Shown here: positions 6,366 through 7,047 of the stretch, in pieces
Layout of the letters: each line of letters opens with the position of its first letter
Numbering within the stretch: the stretch's first letter is position 1
Assembly: GCA_027039745.1 (NCBI GenBank)
Contig: JALUMP010000140.1
Span: forward strand, 1-7,047
Length of the DNA: 7,047 bases
From: Candidatus Parcubacteria bacterium
GTDB taxonomy: Bacteria > Patescibacteriota > Minisyncoccia > Phycocordibacterales > GCA-2747955
Direction of reading: 5' to 3'
Notes under the pieces: model-generated
Seen by the model: only the letters and a program-made list of their open reading frames with translations
Told to the model about the DNA's origin: nothing
Databases searched by the model: none
Translations under genes and position numbers: made by a program

Positions 6366-6426
6366 CATTCGCTTTTTTCGAATCCTAATAGAAAACACAG
6401 AAATTTGCTTTCCTCCTGTGAATCCT

Positions 6427-6459
6427 AAAAAATTAAAACCACCCGCTATTGCGAGTGGT
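6427..6459 (-). terminator. terminator beyond the partial tRNA-Asn
   Basis: On the minus strand ACCACTCGC-AATA-GCGGGTGGT forms a 9-bp stem with one G-U pair, followed by a T-rich tail. It lies about 10 bp past the 3' end of the partial tRNA-Asn copy, where a functional tandem copy would need a terminator. Confidence 0.75.
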
Positions 6460-6469
6460 TACTTTTCTG

Positions 6470-6551
6470 CTCCACAGGTAAGATTCGAACCTACGGCCAA
6501 TCAATTAACAGTCCAATGAGACTCAGACTCTGCCATATGTGGTAGAGCAAT
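6470..6551 (-). pseudogene. partial tRNA-Asn copy (3' half, rearranged 5' part)
   Basis: 6468-6513 matches 6578-6623 (anticodon loop to discriminator of the intact tRNA-Asn) at 44 of 46 bases. The anticodon GTT, T arm and acceptor 3' strand are kept. The anticodon 5' stem has an extra G, and no proper D arm or acceptor 5' strand follows. Instead 6539-6551 (GTGGTAGAGCAAT) is an exact inverted copy of the D-arm region at 6625-6637. It cannot fold as a normal tRNA. Confidence 0.8.
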
Positions 6552-6574
6552 AAAAAAAACACTTCATAAGTGTT
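6552..6574 (-). terminator. Rho-independent terminator of tRNA-Asn
   Basis: On the minus strand AACACTT-ATG-AAGTGTT forms a 7-bp stem followed by a run of T's, starting 6 nt after the tRNA-Asn 3' end. It separates the intact gene from the partial copy downstream. Confidence 0.85.
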
Positions 6575-6579
6575 GTTTG

Positions 6580-6651
6580 CTCCACAGGTAGGATTCGAAC
6601 CTACGGCCAATCGATTAACAGTCGATTGCTCTACCACTGAGCTACTGTGGA
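6580..6651 (-). tRNA. tRNA-Asn (anticodon GUU)
   Basis: A complete cloverleaf can be drawn. The acceptor TCCACAG pairs with CTGTGGA (discriminator G), the D stem is GCTC/GAGC, and the anticodon stem ATCGA/TCGAT encloses loop CTGTTAA with anticodon GTT. The T stem GTAGG/CCTAC has loop TTCGAAT. CCA is not encoded. It has its own promoter-like sequence and terminator, so it is probably a single-gene transcript. Partial copies of it lie on both sides: its 3' half at 6470-6513 and its 5' end at 6820-6839. Confidence 0.96.
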
Positions 6652-6667
6652 ATGTATTTATTTATCA

Positions 6668-6695
6668 AAATTATTATTTTTTTAACGTCTTTCAA
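6668..6695 (-). promoter_or_regulatory. likely promoter of tRNA-Asn
   Basis: On the minus strand TTGAAA (6695-6690), a 16-bp spacer and TAATTT (6673-6668) stand about 16 nt upstream of the mature tRNA 5' end. An inverted repeat ACGTCTT/AAGACGT (6685-6714) overlaps the -35 box. Confidence 0.4.
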
Positions 6696-6712
6696 TAATT
6701 TAAATTTAAGAC

Positions 6713-6789
6713 GTGGTAGAGTAAGCTCTTCCTCCTTTGGTCTGTTTCGCAAGCTCAACAACGACCAATCTTCCGCTTCGCTACAGACC
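6713..6789. repeat. less AT-rich segment with inverted repeat and D-arm fragment
   Basis: It begins with GTGGTAGAG (6713-6721), an inverted copy of the tRNA-Asn D-arm text. GGTCTGT (6739-6745) and ACAGACC (6783-6789) then enclose a 37-nt loop that is clearly richer in G and C than its surroundings. No reading frame of note is present. It could be an unrecognised structured RNA or an insert of foreign composition. Confidence 0.5.
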
Positions 6790-6821
6790 GGATGAATTAA
6801 AAAACTAATTTTAATTCATCC
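6790..6821. repeat. perfect 13-bp inverted repeat
   Basis: GGATGAATTAAAA (6790-6802) and TTTTAATTCATCC (6809-6821) are perfect arms with a 6-nt loop. The right arm's last bases form the junction with the 5' tRNA-Asn fragment, so the hairpin begins inside the D-loop sequence. Confidence 0.85.
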
Positions 6822-6839
6822 ACTGAGCTACTGTGGAAT
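6820..6839 (-). pseudogene. 5' fragment of tRNA-Asn
   Basis: Twenty bases are identical to 6634-6653, covering the acceptor 5' strand and D arm up to the D-loop GG of tRNA-Asn. The match then stops abruptly at the perfect hairpin 6790-6821. No anticodon or T arm follows in this orientation. Confidence 0.85.
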
Positions 6840-6846
6840 ATTAAAT

Positions 6847-6878
6847 GTTTCATTCTTTAAAAATAAAGATAATGAAAC
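6847..6878. repeat. hairpin upstream of the 5' tRNA-Asn fragment
   Basis: GTTTCATT and AATGAAAC are perfect arms, with a nested CTTT/AAAG pair. There is no T run on either side, so it does not look like a terminator. Confidence 0.6.
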
Positions 6879-6946
6879 TTAGATTATTTTATCAAAAAAA
6901 AGTTAAAAAACAAGAAAAATTATTTTTATATAATTTTAATAAAAAG

Positions 6947-6972
6947 AAAAAAAGACGCAAGCGCCCTTTTTT
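6947..6972 (-). terminator. terminator of a minus-strand gene outside the window
   Basis: On the minus strand AAAAAAG-GGCG-CTTG-CGTC-T7 forms a stem that works only in this orientation (two G-U pairs) and ends in a T run. It implies a minus-strand transcript entering from the right of the window. 6973-7047 shows no coding sequence that I could support. Confidence 0.65.
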
Positions 6973-7007
6973 CGAATCAAAAAATAAATAAATATAAATT
7001 GATCCAG

Positions 7008-7031
7008 CTAAATAAAGTAAACTTTATTTAG
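7008..7031. repeat. 11-2-11 inverted repeat, possible operator
   Basis: CTAAATAAAGT and ACTTTATTTAG are perfect arms with a 2-nt centre, near the right edge of the window. It has no T tract, so an operator for a neighbouring gene is as likely as an RNA hairpin. Confidence 0.6.
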
Positions 7032-7047
7032 ATATTCATATATTAAC

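Noticed and set aside
6470..6839. A permuted or intron-split tRNA-Asn made from the 5' and 3' fragments
   Set aside because: The fragments lie on either side of an intact gene with its own terminator, the anticodon stem of the 3' part no longer pairs, and no bulge-helix-bulge or group I features were seen.

Overview
This is a strongly AT-rich window of small, tightly packed genes, nearly all on the minus strand, flanked by tRNA genes. Its main feature is the genetic code. Six reading frames (five on minus, one on plus) are interrupted by UGA codons exactly where the protein family continues. Counting these sites gives 13 in-frame UGA against only 4 UGG codons, and every gene ends in UAA or UAG. 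The best-conserved site, residue 46 of the PAP2 phosphatase, matches a tryptophan of BcrC-type enzymes, so I read UGA as Trp (code 4-like) and not as Gly (code 25, Gracilibacteria/Absconditabacteria). All coordinates below use this reading. The gene set (YibE/F, Mrs2-like CorA, BcrC-like PAP2, ZIP, short Fur, a CspA-like protein) and the lack of Shine-Dalgarno sites suggest a reduced-genome bacterium of the candidate phyla radiation type, or less likely a mollicute relative. The lineage cannot be fixed from this window.

Layout. 1-430: a 99-bp tandem repeat runs into tRNA-Gly(UCC), followed by its terminator and fragments resembling pieces of that tRNA. 483-1391 (-): Mrs2/CorA-like cation channel with a GVN motif. 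1453-2565 (-): YibE/F membrane protein. 2653-4255 (-): overlapping pair of a PAP2 lipid-pyrophosphate phosphatase and a membrane-anchored calcineurin-like phosphoesterase. 4332-5458 (-): a Fur/Zur-type regulator and a ZIP metal transporter in one operon behind a palindromic operator. 5558-5758 (-): cold-shock protein with its own terminator. 5992-6237 (+): an 81-aa protein with a ParB-like LDGNHR motif, the only plus-strand protein gene. 6238-7047: no convincing protein gene; it holds an intact tRNA-Asn(GUU), two partial tRNA-Asn copies on either side of it, several terminators and a dense set of perfect inverted repeats.

How it works together. The fur-zip unit looks like a self-contained metal (probably zinc) uptake switch. 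The PAP2/phosphoesterase pair probably handles phosphorylated lipids or nucleotides at the outer face of the membrane. The CorA-like and YibE/F genes each have their own promoter. At four genes a recognisable -10 box ends only 6-10 nt before the ATG, which implies leaderless mRNAs. The two tRNA loci share an unusual kind of rearrangement, in which parts of tRNA arms are copied in direct or inverted orientation beside the intact gene.
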